Part shown: in pieces, positions 36,702 through 49,060 of the stretch
How positions within the stretch are numbered: position 1 is the stretch's first letter
How the letters are laid out: every line of letters begins with the position of its first letter
Source: Trachythela sp. YZ-2020
Taxonomy: Eukaryota > Cnidaria > Anthozoa > Malacalcyonacea > Clavulariidae
Direction: 5' to 3'
Length of the DNA: 64,000 nucleotides
Assembly (NCBI GenBank): GCA_016169945.1
Contig: JADLSH010000236.1
Location: forward strand, 3,024,001-3,088,000
The notes under the pieces: generated by a model
What the model saw: only the letters and a program-made list of their open reading frames with translations
Told to the model about the DNA's origin: nothing
Databases searched by the model: none
Made by a program: the position numbers and the translations under genes

Positions 36702-37962
36702 CTTCCACGTGTCGAGCGTTTTCTCTCATCAAAAAGTCAGTGCGAGATTGTTCCAATCCAACTTTATGATGAAGAGAATATGCGTATTTATAGAAATCAT
36801 TCTGTACCCTGATCAAGGATAGTATAATGAATGGAACAGCAATCACAGCAAAACATACAAGAAGAGATCGAATGATTAACCATAAAATATTGCTTCTGAT
36901 CACTTCTTCAACATGGGACTCGATACGATTGGCATCATTCATTTCCAGTCGTAACATGAGCTCGCCGTATTTCGTCATCAGATCAAACCATTTCATTGCA
37001 TCCTGTTTGGATGAATTTGTGAATCCATTTGAAGCAAGATATTCGCGTTTTGCTTCAATATCTTTCAGCCATATTGACGCATTCATTTCTTTTATAAGAG
37101 AATGGTAATTTGTCTTCACGACCGGGGAAAATAGTAGAGCAGTTTCTAGAAACGCGTGAGCTCGGACGCGTTTCTCGTTATATGAGGTGATATTTTGAAA
37201 TGTAAAGTTTTCTCCATGAAGAAAATAAATTGCTCCGAACGTTTTTTCCAGTTCCAATTCCTCTTTGGTGTTAACAATCATGTGATAAGCAAACAGATCA
37301 TCTGTATGTGTCTGGATATCTTGTGTAACAGTGTAATGGGCTAACCAGGATATCAATTCATGAATCCAGCTGGAAAATATATGAATGTGATCATGTACCA
37401 TCAGTCCGTCACCATTGTTAGTTTTTGATCGAAAATATCGAATTTCATTCAGAAATGAGACAGAGTTGGAAATAGTAGAGTCACCTCGAACTCCAGGAAG
37501 AGTATAACGCCACTGCGTTAAGAACTGGATACTTTCATCTGTACTTTTTCGAACCTTAACATAACATAACATAACATTTATTAAACTACCTTGTCAAGAA
37601 ACCTAAACTAATGTCAATGTATAATCTATACAATTCACCTTCTTTAACTTCAACGCATTATTGGTAGTATTCCAAGCCATGGTTACAAGAAAGATGGACG
37701 TCAGACTTCTTTCATTTTGAAGATTATGAATGATCGACGAAACTTTAATACCACGAGCAATGTTATTTTTCAACTTGTGTTTTTGTTTCAAATTTTGTGC
37801 CGTGACCACCACGTCCACGATGGTGAAGACCACTGATAATGCTGTGACAAGAACGATAGTGAGAATCTTCGCCATTTGTGAACGTTTGTTTCTTGTGCTT
37901 ATTACTTTCTTTGGATGTTCAGGTGATGTAGTGGCTTGGTAATTGTCTTGGATGCTCGCCAT
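36702..37962 (-). CDS. NIT-domain membrane sensor B3 (two exons, open 3' donor)
   Basis: Exon 1 is 37639-37962 (108 codons) and exon 2 is 36702-37554 (284 codons plus one base), phase 0 between them; the 84-bp intron has the same borders as in B2. The product has the same plan as B2: TM1 about 31-55, LQNER at 81-85, glycosylated helical ectodomain, TM2, and cytosolic LHHKVGLEQSRTDFL. It differs from B2 at a handful of residues (for example NEKRVRAHAF against NQKRVRAQAF, SPVV against SSVV). The phase-1 donor GAAG|GTTAGT implies more exons, none recognised nearby. Both reading frames are open, so B2 and B3 are probably expressed paralogues. Confidence 0.85.
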
Positions 37963-39497
37963 CTTTAATGTTTGTGATTCCTAAAATTACAAAATGTGTG
38001 AAATTTTTCATCATTAACCACCTACTACTATATCCGAATGTTATAAACACTTTTTCATCATATACAGAAAAGAAATAACCACAACTTTTCACCGGGAAAA
38101 CATTTTCCTGCTGTGTTGTATTTCTTCTACAGTATCTTTAGAGAGAACACTTTAGACTGCATAAAGTGATATAGATCTATACTCTACACTTACTCGAAAT
38201 CGTGCATGTGAAATGTAAAAAGTTACGACGATCAATGCCAATATAAGTAATTTTACCTCTTCACTTTCACAAACGCCTGTCTCCACGCAGGCAGAGGATA
38301 TAAAAATGTCAGAACAAATTTCTTGCACTTGCACAGAGCTAATTATTGTCTATTGACACGATCACACGAAAGCGAAACATCATCAAAAGTCAAATATGCG
38401 GGTATCTGCTCCTCCTAGTATGTGTAAATATTTATCTGTTTTGACGTATATTTGCAGCTTCGTGGAGAATTAATCAAAATATTCATATGATATAGATCTA
38501 TATACGTAAATCAATATTATATTTAACATTAATTAACAATTCACAGATGCAGGTGTATCAAGCATGTTGGTTCTCATGTGATGCGAGATTTTAAGGTTTT
38601 TCATATATACACTGTGTTACGAGGACTCTGCCATGCATATCTGCCAAATAGAAACGTGTATGAATGCTAACATGAAGTTATTTTGAAACATATTATTATA
38701 TTATTAATGTGACTCCTCTTTCTAACTGGTAAACCAAAATATGTTTTCAGGTGAAGGCTTTTTACCACATTTTATCAGTTTCATCCACTCCAAGACTAAT
38801 TAACAATGTGGCAGAATCCATTATAGTCTGAGACGTTTCATAGTCCTTTTTGGAAGGTTTAGCTCTGCACTACAGTTATTTTAATTAAATAGATATTATC
38901 ATTTAGATTGAATTTATATCCTCTAAAAAGATCAACTTAAAGCACTATATATATTTAGCGAACGAAATACTAATCTACAGTTCGTATCATTTGCTTTATA
39001 ATGAATATAATATACATTCTCTGCCTCTGGGCCGTTGGCCGTTGGACTAAGAAAGCAATCAGTTTCTGTGGTTTGACTAAGAGAGAACGTTTATATATAA
39101 TATTGCTTTCGTTTACTCCATTTGTAGTCAACACAAAATCTATATTTAATCGGGAAAATTTGGTGCGTCCTTGCGAAAGATACTGCTGTTAATAACTCTC
39201 GAACAAGATTTTTCGGTTGTTGATCAACAACTTACTTAAATATTTTGTGTCAAGTTATCTAAATATGCTGGAAACAATAAAAATTAAAATATTCATTTTC
39301 TGACCGATTTTCACACTTATACTGCATGCACAATAGCACACTTATGCTGCATGCACAATATTTCAGACAGCCATTATACTTTTTTGTTTTTGTAACAAAC
39401 TAAAACTGGAAACTCGTTCCAGACGAGAAATTCTCAATTTTTACAATTTTAAATAACCAAAAGGTTACTAGAAGTCATATAATTGCATCAAGATATC
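37963..39497. other. Upstream flank of B3
   Basis: Copy of the B1 and B2 upstream regions with small deletions. Promoter-side DNA; no gene found. Confidence 0.45.
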
Positions 39498-39855
39498 TGA
39501 AAGGTTTTGTAGATGGAAAATTATTGAAGGAAAATTATATACATTTATTAGACCTAACAAGGAACAGCTACGAAAAATGCAACTATAGGTCCCTGGCAGG
39601 AATCGAACCTGCGGTCCTGCGATTCCGGTGCAGCGCTCTAACAAACTGAGCTACAGAGTCCAGTTATCGAGCTCTAACCACAAGTTCATGTATATATACT
39701 AGGGTACTGCCACAACATTTTTCACATTGCATTTTTCGTAGCTGTTCCTGGTTAGGTGTAATAAATGTATATAATTTTCACTCAATAATTTTCCATCTTC
39801 AAAACCTTTCAATTATTATTCAATCGAGTGAGATGCCACCAAAATCTTGTCTACC
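39498..39855 (-). mobile_element. tRNA-derived SINE with long inverted arms (unit 3 copy)
   Basis: Same element as at 1841-2204, with the tRNA-like head at 39589-39660. Here the flanking 12-base repeat CATCAAGATATC is perfect (39486-39497 and 39856-39867). Outer arms of about 90 bases are inverse complements. Confidence 0.8.
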
Positions 39856-39867
39856 CATCAAGATATC

Positions 39868-40034
39868 GCCTATTTGATTTTCACATTCATCGCTATGTAT
39901 ACAAGACCGTTACTTTTTCGTTTATATGTGACAAATTAAAACTTGAAACTATGCTATAGCTCGTCTCAGAAGGGAAACTCGTATTGGACAGGAAAACATG
40001 GAAACTTCAATTTCACAATTTCATTCAGACAGAA
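39868..40034. other. Short duplicated flank
   Basis: Continuation of the unit flank up to the SINE insertion at 40035. Nothing else is seen. Confidence 0.35.
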
Positions 40035-40300
40035 TTTTTTTTTTGGCAGGGAGTCCACAACAGCGTCAGCCAATTACTGTGGCCCCATTGTTAGTTCCTA
40101 AGGGTTAGTATTAGAGGGAGGAAACCGGAGTACCCGGGGAAAACCCTCGAAGCACAGGAGAGAATCTCAACTTACATGAGTTATTTGAGCACACTGCCGA
40201 TCTCATGCGAGTACCAACAGTGACCTCGACCTGTTGTGAAACAGGCTCAACTCAGTGGTAAGAGGCAGCGCGCTAACCGCTTCCGCCACCCGTGCTACCC
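40035..40300 (-). mobile_element. Second SINE family with conserved CCGG core
   Basis: On the minus strand it begins GTAGCACGGGTGGCGGAAGC with an A-box-like region. It then has a B-box-like CAGGTCGAGGTC, the core TTTTCCCCGGGTACTCCGGT, and ends in a run of A. This core is typical of SINEs widespread in marine animals (from memory, name not certain). Units 1 (about 2380) and 2 (about 18640) show the site without the insertion. Confidence 0.85.
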
Positions 40301-42616
40301 TAATAATACTTGTAGTCGTAATTGCATCTAAAATATAAATGCTGCACAATAAAATACTCATTTTCTATGCACGGTTTGATGACGCGCGTGCATAATATAC
40401 ACTTTCAATTTCAATTTTTTTTTTCGTTATATTATGTAACAAATAAAAAACTGGAAAGATGGTACTTGTAGTAATAATTGCATCAATATGCTGCAAAATA
40501 TAATATTTTGTTTTCAGACTAGTCGATCCTATATATATTAAACATCTGTACTCATCTAGTATATACATTTAGATCGTTAGTATTTTTTGTCAAATGTTAC
40601 AAACTATAGAAGAATTAAATATACAACAAACACATTAAAACAACTGGTAAATATATGTTGAATAACGCCTTACACTCATCAATTTCACTATAAAAAGGCA
40701 GGGACAGCGTTGCACTCCTGTATTTAGACAATTACCTGTTTGGATAACTCAACTTTGAACAATTGGCGTGATCCACTGATCTGTATATAGACGGTGTGAT
40801 CCTTACAGGCTCCCCATGGAGAAGTTAACTTCCAACTGTCTTATAAATTAAACTGAACAAGATAAGAAAATTTCATTTGGTGAAAAAGGGATGGGCTATA
40901 TTTATATATCATAATATGAATGTAACATAGAAGCAATAAGCGTTACTTAAAAAAATCATGAATAATTCATGAGGAAAACACAAAGAAAAATAATGAACGT
41001 ATCGTGGTTTTATATGTGATAAAAAATCCTGCTGATTTACATAAACTTTAGCTTCGATTTTCTCGGCTTAGACAACGTTATTTTTCAAAATTACTACGCC
41101 AACGAACTTACCAAATGGTTATCGTTTTTTAAGCTATTCAAAACACTCGCAGAACGTGTTTTATCAGATATAAAACACTCCTGCTCGTTTTAAATATTAC
41201 TTATAAACACCTGCAAATAGCAACTATTCCGTTTGATAATCTCTTAATAAACACAAAATATATATTTAACTGCTTTATAATTCACAGTGTTAAAGAGATC
41301 ATCTTATTTCCTGAGCGTGTCAGGAAATTTAGTAGAGAGAAAGATGAACGGAAACATTTAAAGTTAAGTTATCTGTATATTTCATATTGTTGCAATGATA
41401 ATTGATTTGATGTAACGTGGTAACAAGAAGCTGCAAGTCAGCTGTCAAAGGAAATTAATAATCATAATGATCGACATTGATATCAAAGTTTCATATAGCT
41501 ACTCCTCCAATATTGAAAAAGATATACCGCGATAAAACTATAACTCTTGCAATTGATTCAATACTGTTTCAATTATTTAAATCGGTTGGGAATTTCTTTT
41601 ATTGTTTGCCTTTTAAAAGATTTTATACATTTTCAGTTTAATTTAAGTAGTTTATATATACTTTTCATTTCGCATTAGTTTCATGTTATATTATATATTT
41701 CTCTGAAATTTATACCGTAAAATGGAAGTTGCTTTTGCGCCGTCTATTATACGTTTGCCTAAATATTAATTCTCTTTTCAACTGCAAAGAAAAGGCTAGG
41801 ATTCTCTAATACTGCATGCAATAATAGAACGTCGAACATGTTAATTAACGTTTAAATTCGCTGATGAGAATTTTCTAATTAGAATATTTAATTTGTCACT
41901 GTCTAAACTAGAACATAGCACAATAGATATTAATGATCTGATAACTATAAGTTAACAATTTTCGACTGTCGGCGAAAGATAAATCCCTCCTAAGTTTCAG
42001 ACGATTGAAAATTAAATCCTATATAAAGTATATATAGATCCGTAATGAGGCAATGAGGGTCCACAATACTCAATAGCCTCCTCCGCGGGTTAGAATAAAC
42101 TGACTCAAAAGAAAATTTTAAATAGAGAGTTTTTAAACCTGACCTATCGAGATGTCTCCGAAGGTGGCTACGTCGTCCATAATAAGTTTCTTGAATTCCG
42201 AATCTCGTGTTCAAATTTCTTACTATATCCCACACATTTTCCGCATTTCCAGCGCAAAATCCCAAAACTTGCCATAGTTTTCCTATTGTGCATGGACTCT
42301 TCGTAATGACGTGTTTGTAACAGCTTTTACTTTTATCCAATCTGCGCGTAGCTATAATCAGGCTGCAGTATATACACATATACATTCAAAACTACTTTTC
42401 TCATTAATGTTTTAAAATTATTTTTTATTAGTCCAGCATTATCTGGAGCCACCAGGCTCGGTTTGAACATCACTGTTTTCTTCCATTGATTGTTGGGAAA
42501 ACTGTTTCCATCGCACGGCCAAACCTACGAATGACAGGAAAGTGCTTATTAAGATATGAAGAAATACGAACAACAAAATTGTTGCAACATCCAACAAAAG
42601 CTGATTTCAACGCATG
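40301..42616. other. Remainder of unit 3 flank
   Basis: Duplicated gene-poor DNA equivalent to 2390-4625. Homology to the other units stops abruptly at about 42616, at GCATGTTAA, which is the left edge of the MULE target in unit 1. Frames here are short and not conserved. Confidence 0.5.
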
Positions 42617-42729
42617 TTAAGGTTACATCATAATTCATATGATAGGACCTTGTTTCAGCAAAATAGTCTGCTGCGCGCTCAGTTTTTGAGCTATTCCTGT
42701 AAAATTTGGTACATACAATGATAATTAAG

Positions 42730-42918
42730 AAATAGAAAACATTTTCCGTGTTTCTATACAGTTATAGAAACACGCGTGGGAGAAACACGCGAGAAATAAT
42801 CCGGCAGTGGGAAAACGAGCCCGTAGGGCGAGTTTTTCCACGTTATTTCGAGTTCTCCCAAACTCCCACAAGTGCTTCTATAACGGTATAGAAACACAGG
42901 AAAAAATGTTTTCTATTT
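42730..42918. repeat. Foldback element (189 bp)
   Basis: Arms AAATAGAAAACATTTT..GTGTTTCTATA and inverse complement, about 60 bases each, around a GAGCCCGTAGGGCGAG loop. A fragment of the same family (CCGTGTTTCTATACAGTTAT) occurs at about 46478-46518. A MITE is likely. Confidence 0.7.
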
Positions 42919-44108
42919 ATTTTATAATATAACTCAAGAGACATTTTTAAACTCGATTAATTTACATATTGTCATTACGTACGCATGCTGACTTTTGCTC
43001 GTCAATTTTACTTCAAAAAACAACTTTGTTTGAAAATTTACAGTCACAAATGAGTTAAAGTATTAAAATTATCTTTAAATTGGGTTATAATTCGCATTAT
43101 ATTATAAGTAGTATCTAACGAGCAATTTGATTGGCTAATGCGCGTGCTTTATGACGCAATAAAGCACGGCCAGCGTTTTCATTTTTCTCACTTCGTCCCC
43201 GCTTGTTAAATTTTCCTCGGAATTGTCAATACAATATGAACAAAATTATAATAGTTTTAAATCCAAAGTCTGTCAAAAAGCAAGAAAAAATAGACCTAAA
43301 CGAGATGGAAAAAAGCCAGCCAACAAATAACAACGGAACATAAACGGCGAATATCTATTCTAGCTGTTTCTGAGTTTGAAATATACTTTTTTGCTTGAAA
43401 GTTGGCATTCAACGGCGACAAGAAACGCGAAAATCTGTACTATTTTGACATATAAAGGTACAAAAACTGTTTTTAAACACAAACCAAACCAAATTTATCC
43501 ACAGTTCTAGGTGCAAAAATTAAAATTAACCATTTTGGCATTGATTTAGATATAAACAATATGTGTACAGTTTTTAAGCTGTCAAGATGCAACGACAAAA
43601 ACCTACACAAATACGACATGTTTATGCATTTCTTGACAGTTTGTCTGAGAAAATTTTTAACCACCAACCACTGAACTAGCAAAAAACACAAAAAATATTC
43701 AAACAGTACCTTCAAACAAAAACTGCCTGATATATTTGGTTCAAGATGAAAAATCAACTTGACAGCCAATGTCATCAAAGCAGCTTGACAAAAACGGAAA
43801 AACCCTTCGCTTTTATACGAATCCAGGACAATAGTGAAGCAGAACAACGAAAAACCAATCTGTCTATCATTGTGCACTATATTTGAAAAAATTTCAACAG
43901 TTTTTGTGCCTTTTTATCCCTAATTTTTGTTGAGTTGCAAGTTTTTCGCTCCTTCGCCGGCCAGAATTCAAGCTTGTAGTTGTTGCCAAGCAATGAAAAC
44001 ATTAAAAAGCTTGCGAGTGACGTCAGTGATTACATGTTAGGAGAATATCAATATTGATCTTTGAACAAAATTGTTTACTGTGCTTATATACCACGTATAA
44101 TATAAAAG
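42919..44108. other. Unassigned region, possibly interior of a larger foldback transposon
   Basis: Lies between two foldback structures. It carries a 134-codon minus-strand frame (43473-43877) that I cannot match to any family and that lacks coding character. No terminal repeats linking the two sides were found. Confidence 0.3.
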
Positions 44109-44294
44109 AATTAAAAAACTCGTCTTGTGCCGTTATGGTGTAATAATGCACTCGGGGGAATGTTGGGAGAATACTCGAGAAGCGTGTAAAACACTCGGCT
44201 ACGCCTCGTGTTTTACAAGCTTCTCTCGTATTCTCCCAACATTCACCCCTCGTGCATTATTACACCATAACGGCACGCGACTCGTTTTTTAATT
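44109..44294. repeat. Near-perfect palindrome (186 bp)
   Basis: Arms of about 87 bases, from AATTAAAAAACTCG to its complement, centred on a CGGCTACGCCTCG loop. Identity of the arms is about 90 percent by eye. It would form a long hairpin as RNA or as a cruciform. Probably a MITE. Confidence 0.8.
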
Positions 44295-45101
44295 CTTAAT
44301 TAAAATTGTTTATCATTTAAGTTTTGGCGGGAAACTCAGCGCACTTAAGTCCTGGCTCCAGCTCATTTTGCAAAAAAATATACAAAAATCTGAATTACAC
44401 GAAGCTCATTTGAGCATTCTTCACCAAACTTGGCAAGTTGTTAGATCAGCCTAATGTTAACAATTATCACACATTGGCTGCCATAGCAACTGTCACGTGA
44501 CCCTGCAAATTGTAATATTGCACAGCTCATCTTTAAGCCATCGGGAGATGGGTCTGGAAGCAATGTCACGGATTGAGATTATCTGAATTAGTAAGCGTTT
44601 ATATTGAAGTTATTGAGTCCAACTGGAATGGGTGTCTCAAATAAAAAATTAAGGAGCAAAAGAAAATTGTTTTCAAAATTAGTATTTTTTCTATTTTCTT
44701 TCTCTATTTTTTGTACTTTAACGGTTTAGAGGACACCCATTCCAGTTGGATCTAAAATAAACAGCTAGAAATTAAGTCAACTTCATGTAGAAAGTAAGTA
44801 GACAATTGAAAAAAGTACGTCTCCCAAGTCTGTTTGAATCACATTGAAGTACATTTTATTGGTCACGTACGTGTTTTTCATAGCTTTTTTACTATTTCCA
44901 TCTACAGTACACACTTTTTAGCTTAACCGATGAAATTGAATTTTAATCTAACATTTTTTTCTTAAGAAGTGTTGTTTTAAGTTGTAATTTCAATGGTAAA
45001 TAGGCTTTATTCTCAATTGTTAAATGTAAATTATTGACCGCCATTTTGAATTTTAATTATTTTTGTCTCCATGGAAACAGCGAACGGATTTTACTCACTG
45101 A
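44295..45101. other. Gene-free stretch with a small inverted-repeat element
   Basis: Contains a 133-bp foldback at 44618-44750 with 19-base ends TCCAACTGGAATGGGTGTC. No clear target duplication is visible. The remainder has no recognisable gene. Confidence 0.5.
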
Positions 45102-45733
45102 TTTTACTACATCCCGGGCGTTCTTTGTCAGTGCCCGCTGATTATCAGCGGTATATGATGATAACATTCAGTGTTTCCAGAACTTGCAGTAGTAAGTTAA
45201 TATAAATAGTATTCAGCGAGCTTTCCTGTGGCGTAGCGGGTTGGTTAGGGCGTGCGTTTGCTGGGGCTAACTGTATTGTGGGTTCGAGCACGCACCCAAC
45301 ACTTTTTCTTAATTTTTTTTTGTTAAGTTTTTTTTAATTTTTTTCTCTCGATAATTTTCACTTTCTAAGACTGGTTAGGGTTAGGAAAGGGGTTAGGATT
45401 GGGGTTTGTCTTATTTTTATAAAAACTTAAAAGTTGTAGTACAAATCATGCCGGATTGAAGCCTGTTCGCAGGCTAGAACAGACTAGATTCCTGTCTTTA
45501 ATAGCCGCAAGCTAAGTGTTTCCAGAGGAGTGTTTCCTTGTGTTTCCTTCTGGGTTAGGGTTAGGGTTAGGCAATGAGGTAGGAGTAAGGATCAGAAGGA
45601 AACATTAGGAAAGACAAGGAAACACTCCCGTGGAAACTCTCAATGTTATCATCATATACCGCTGATAATCCTAATTGTGATCGCGGGCACTGACAAAGAA
45701 CGCCCGGGATCTCTGGCCCGGGATGTAGTAAAA
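45102..45733. mobile_element. ~630-bp foldback element carrying a tRNA-like SINE head
   Basis: Outer arms (45102 to about 45180 and about 45645-45733) share TTTTACTACATCCCGGGC, GTTCTTTGTCAGTGCCCGC and CAGCGGTATATGATGATAAC in inverse orientation. Inside lies a plus-strand tRNA-like head (about 45229-45300) with A box near GGCGTAGCGGGTTGGTTAG, B box GGTTCGAGCAC and a T run after it. A short (TTAGGG) run follows at 45552-45571. A composite: a SINE inserted into, or captured by, a foldback transposon. Confidence 0.65.
45552..45571 (+). repeat. Short interstitial TTAGGG run
   Basis: Three GGGTTA repeats in a row, matching the metazoan telomere motif. GGTTAGG words also occur at 45372-45402. It is too short to be more than a chance or repair-derived tract. 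Confidence 0.6.
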
Positions 45734-46899
45734 CCCACAGCGAACACGGCAAAAACTTCAGGGATTTCAAAGTTTCTTTTGCGTTTGAAAATTGAGTTTT
45801 TTGATGCAAAAATGGAAAAATAATTATTGAAAATCACTCCAGTTTTACGCCAAAGAACAGGTACAATGATGGAATGTATTTCTGTTATAAATATGCAGTT
45901 TACGGCATGATTTCACTGATATAAGATTCGATTGAGAATCGATTTTCTGTTGAAAAATCTGGTGACTAGTGTTCTTCTATATGAAGAAAAATTGTCAGTC
46001 ATATCTTTAGGCTCTCATATTTAAGCAGTCAAAATTGTATCAGCTATTTTACATATTTTACAGTATATATACATACAATATTTCACCGCAGAGTGGGAAC
46101 AAGATCAGTTTATGGTTACGATTACGATTAGTTTGTGTGCCTACATTAAATTGTTTAAGACAGCAGTAAAATATAAATCAAGAATCTATATCTTGAAAGG
46201 AAACTATCACGGCATAGAAAAAAGGTACATTTCATTATATTGCAGTAGATAATCGTCCCTACACATAGCAATATGAACATTTTTTTAACAACTCTCCTAA
46301 TATTATCCGTATATTTTCACACTATAATTGTATAAAATATTGTACACAACACGGTGATCCTTTCCAGAATCATACTGTGGACTCCTAACGATTATTTCAA
46401 TCAAGCGGAGAAATGAAGGCGCGCTGCAGGGGGTAATTTGGCTTTTTGGAGCCATGACTTAATAGCGCTGAGAATTTTCCGTGTTTCTATACAGTTATAA
46501 AACAGTTATAGAAACACGCTTCTGACCAATCAACGCTCGCGTACTATAAATGTTATATTATAAATAGATGTAGAAACTAAAGTCTTAACCACAGTTCAAC
46601 ACGTTTTTATTTGTAGTTGCTTTAATGCTTTAATGAATGCTTTAATGAATTACTCCTAAAACAGTATTAAACTATACTAGGAGGATTTAACTAATTAACA
46701 TATATAATTATGTATATATTAAAATAGATTTACTGCTTTATAAAAATAAGGTAAATATTATCTAATTGAACAAAGAAAACAAAAAAATCCAAAAAAAACC
46801 CCAGAAAAAACACAAAACAAAACAAAACATAACACAACACAACAATATGACAATAACAACAGCAAGAATAACAAAATACAAACACAAAACATTAGTAAG
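45734..46899. other. Gene-free stretch
   Basis: AT-rich DNA with A-rich runs at 46790-46850 that may be the poly(A)-like 3' region of the LINE to its right. One fragment of the 42730-family foldback lies at about 46478-46518. No gene is seen. Confidence 0.4.
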
Positions 46900-47540
46900 T
46901 TAAACTGTGAAAGACTTGATTGAAGACATAGCGATTGTCTTGAAACTTGGGATACTTGATTTAGAGGAGGGATTAAATGGGATATGATTCCATATGATGA
47001 CTGTTCTTGGATAAAAAGAATTTTTGTACACGTTGGTATTGCTTTGGATTTGGCGGAATGGAGAGGTATTAGGAAGCCTTGATGCTCTATTTAAAGGAGA
47101 CACTTCGTCAGGAAGATTAATTCCAACAAGGCCTTGATTGATCTTGAAGAACATGGTGGCTTGATGCAGTAATCTGCGCTGTTCGAGGGAATCCCAACCC
47201 AGATGGTCGATCAAAGGAGTAATGTGGCTAGTTCTAGAATAGTCATTGATAATCTTTTTAAAATAATAGTACCCTTTGCGCCACGAGAATTAAGTATTGG
47301 TTTCATGCACCTACAATCAGGAGCAAAAATTATTGAGACAATCACATAAATTACCCCTCCCCCCCCCCAATACAATGTTGTGAGAAAGAGTAGAAAGAGA
47401 AAATTCACCCCATTTTTATCAACATTGTTCGTGGGGGCAGGGGGGAGGTTGACGCACTTCAAAATGAACAAAAACCTGAAAAGTCTCATAATTTTTGCTC
47501 CTGATTGTAGGAACCACTGAAATAGCATATTTCTCATCAC
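46900..47540 (-). pseudogene. LINE reverse-transcriptase C-terminal remnant, split by a MITE
   Basis: The minus-strand frame at 46900-47214 encodes the tail typical of non-LTR retrotransposon ORF2 proteins: DHLGWDSLEQRRLLHQ, then LVGINLPDEVSPLNR, and YKNSFYPRTVIIWNHIPFN. Upstream (RTSHITPLI and beyond) the frame changes. A 194-bp MITE interrupts the sequence at 47314-47507. The 3' A-rich region follows at 46790-46850. Dead fragment; no palm domain is seen. Confidence 0.8.
47314..47507. mobile_element. TA-flanked MITE, CAATCAG family, copy 1
   Basis: 194 bp with ~25-base ends CAATCAGGAGCAAAAATTAT and complement, flanked by TA (47312-47313 and 47508-47509). The interior has C- and G-rich runs. 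It shares CAATCAG ends with the element at 58930. Tc1/mariner-type by its TA duplication. Confidence 0.88.
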
Positions 47541-48720
47541 AAATGATTAAAGAACAAAATTGGGTTCGCATTTTTAATAGATATTTTCATTGCTTTGATA
47601 TAAAGCAGCAAAGTTGAGTTATCTTGTATAGCGTGTAGACCATGGAAGACATGCTTATAAATTAAAAACTAGAAGTTACTATCGCAAGGAAAGTGCTGCC
47701 GAAACCAGGCATCAACAGCATGCCACATTAAACGGGCACATTCACACAGGGGCGAAACTACTAACTTAAAGCCGCACCATAAAGTCCGAAGATTCCCTGC
47801 TATTGCTAGATTTAAAGAAACAATTAGCCTAAGACATAGCTTGAATTAAGGCCGTTTTTCTCCAGTTAACTTCTTCATGGTTGTGAAAAATTACAATATC
47901 TTAACTATGCCTATTCTACTGGAAATCACAATATGTATGACAATTATAGGTAAAAATTCAGCATGTAATGTATACACCTGCTCACGCAGGTGCTAAGGTC
48001 ACTTATTGACAATTCGCACTAATTATTATAATTGATATGTTTTGAAACAGTATTCATCGTATTTTGTATTGATCTGTACAAAATCAATACAGAATCAAAA
48101 TGTTCTTACGTAAAACTAAACAAATCACATAGGAAATGATTTTTTAGTTCAATTAATCTTGTTCTTTTGGTCTTTCTTTCTTTTTCTAAAATCCTTTGGG
48201 TAACTGCAGCATGACTTCGTTGCCCTGCAAGACCTTTGATTGCCCTGCCAATCCGGGTTTTTTTATATTGGGGAGTGTCACCTCCCCCCCATACCCCCTT
48301 AAGTTTCGTCCCTGCATTCACACCTCTTTCCTCCGCAGAGTCCTCGGTGCGCTTTAGAGGAACGAGTTAGAGGTGCGCTAGATCGAGGAGTGAGTTAGAC
48401 ATACCGAGGAAAACCGTCTATAATTACTACAAAGAAAGAAAGCCTCTGCGGAGGAGAGAGGCCTCGCGCCGCGTCTTGGCAAACCAACAGACCAGCTATA
48501 CGATTGGTTAATACTTCGACTTTGTTGTACAGACGTTTACGCTCTTTTATAGCAGTATAAACCATTATAGTATAGGAAACAATTTAAAGAAAATATAGAA
48601 ATTTTTTCAAGATACCTAGCAAGATACGATTATGCGTGTTAACAATATGCCAATCTATAGTATATAACGTATATTCATAAAGGAAGAAGGTTTTAGTACA
48701 TGGAATACTCGAACGGAAAT
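47541..48720. other. Repeat-rich stretch without gene
   Basis: Holds a transposon end (GAAGTTACTATCGCAAGG...GTGCTGCC, 47673-47700) that recurs inverted at about 57140-57165. It also holds an inverted pair CCTCTTTCCTCCGCAGAG / CTCTGCGGAGGAGAGAGG (about 48325 and 48445-48462). The second arm matches text beside the A upstream hairpin at about 9540. No coding frame is supported. Confidence 0.45.
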
Positions 48721-48734
48721 TTATATAAATTTTT

Positions 48735-49060
48735 TAGACCTAGCCAGGAGCAGTTACGAAAAATGCAACTTAGGCCTTCTGGCAGGAATTGAAACTGCAT
48801 GCGGCCCTGCGATTCCGGTGCAGCGCTCTAACCAACTGAGCTACAGAGTCCAGCTGCTGAGCATCAACCGCAAGTTCGGTATATATGATGGGAGTGATGC
48901 CAGTATTAGGTATGGGTAAATTTCAAGATTTCTCTCGGCATCTCGTTCGATTGGATTAATAGTAGAAGGTGTTAGTAGATGGAATACTCGAGCGGAAATT
49001 TATATACATTTTTTAGACCTAGCCAGGAGCAGTTGCGAAAAATGCAACTTAGGCCCTCTG
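48735..49060 (-). mobile_element. tRNA-derived SINE and adjacent partial tail copy
   Basis: The tRNA-like head at 48775-48850 (minus strand) is the same family as at 1938 and 10644, with an extra GCATGC-containing stretch near the T arm. The tail phrase GACCTAGCCAGGAGCAGTT occurs here at about 48750 and again at about 49015-49055, preceded by the same GGAATACTCGARCGGAAATTTATAT. A partial tandem copy therefore follows. Confidence 0.7.

Noticed and set aside
43473..43877. 134-codon minus-strand frame
   Set aside because: Long but without recognisable motifs, in foldback-rich DNA with no conserved copy. Composition (many F, L, C, S) is what AT-rich non-coding DNA gives.
45552..45571. Telomere or interstitial telomeric site
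   Set aside because: Only three TTAGGG units inside a foldback element.
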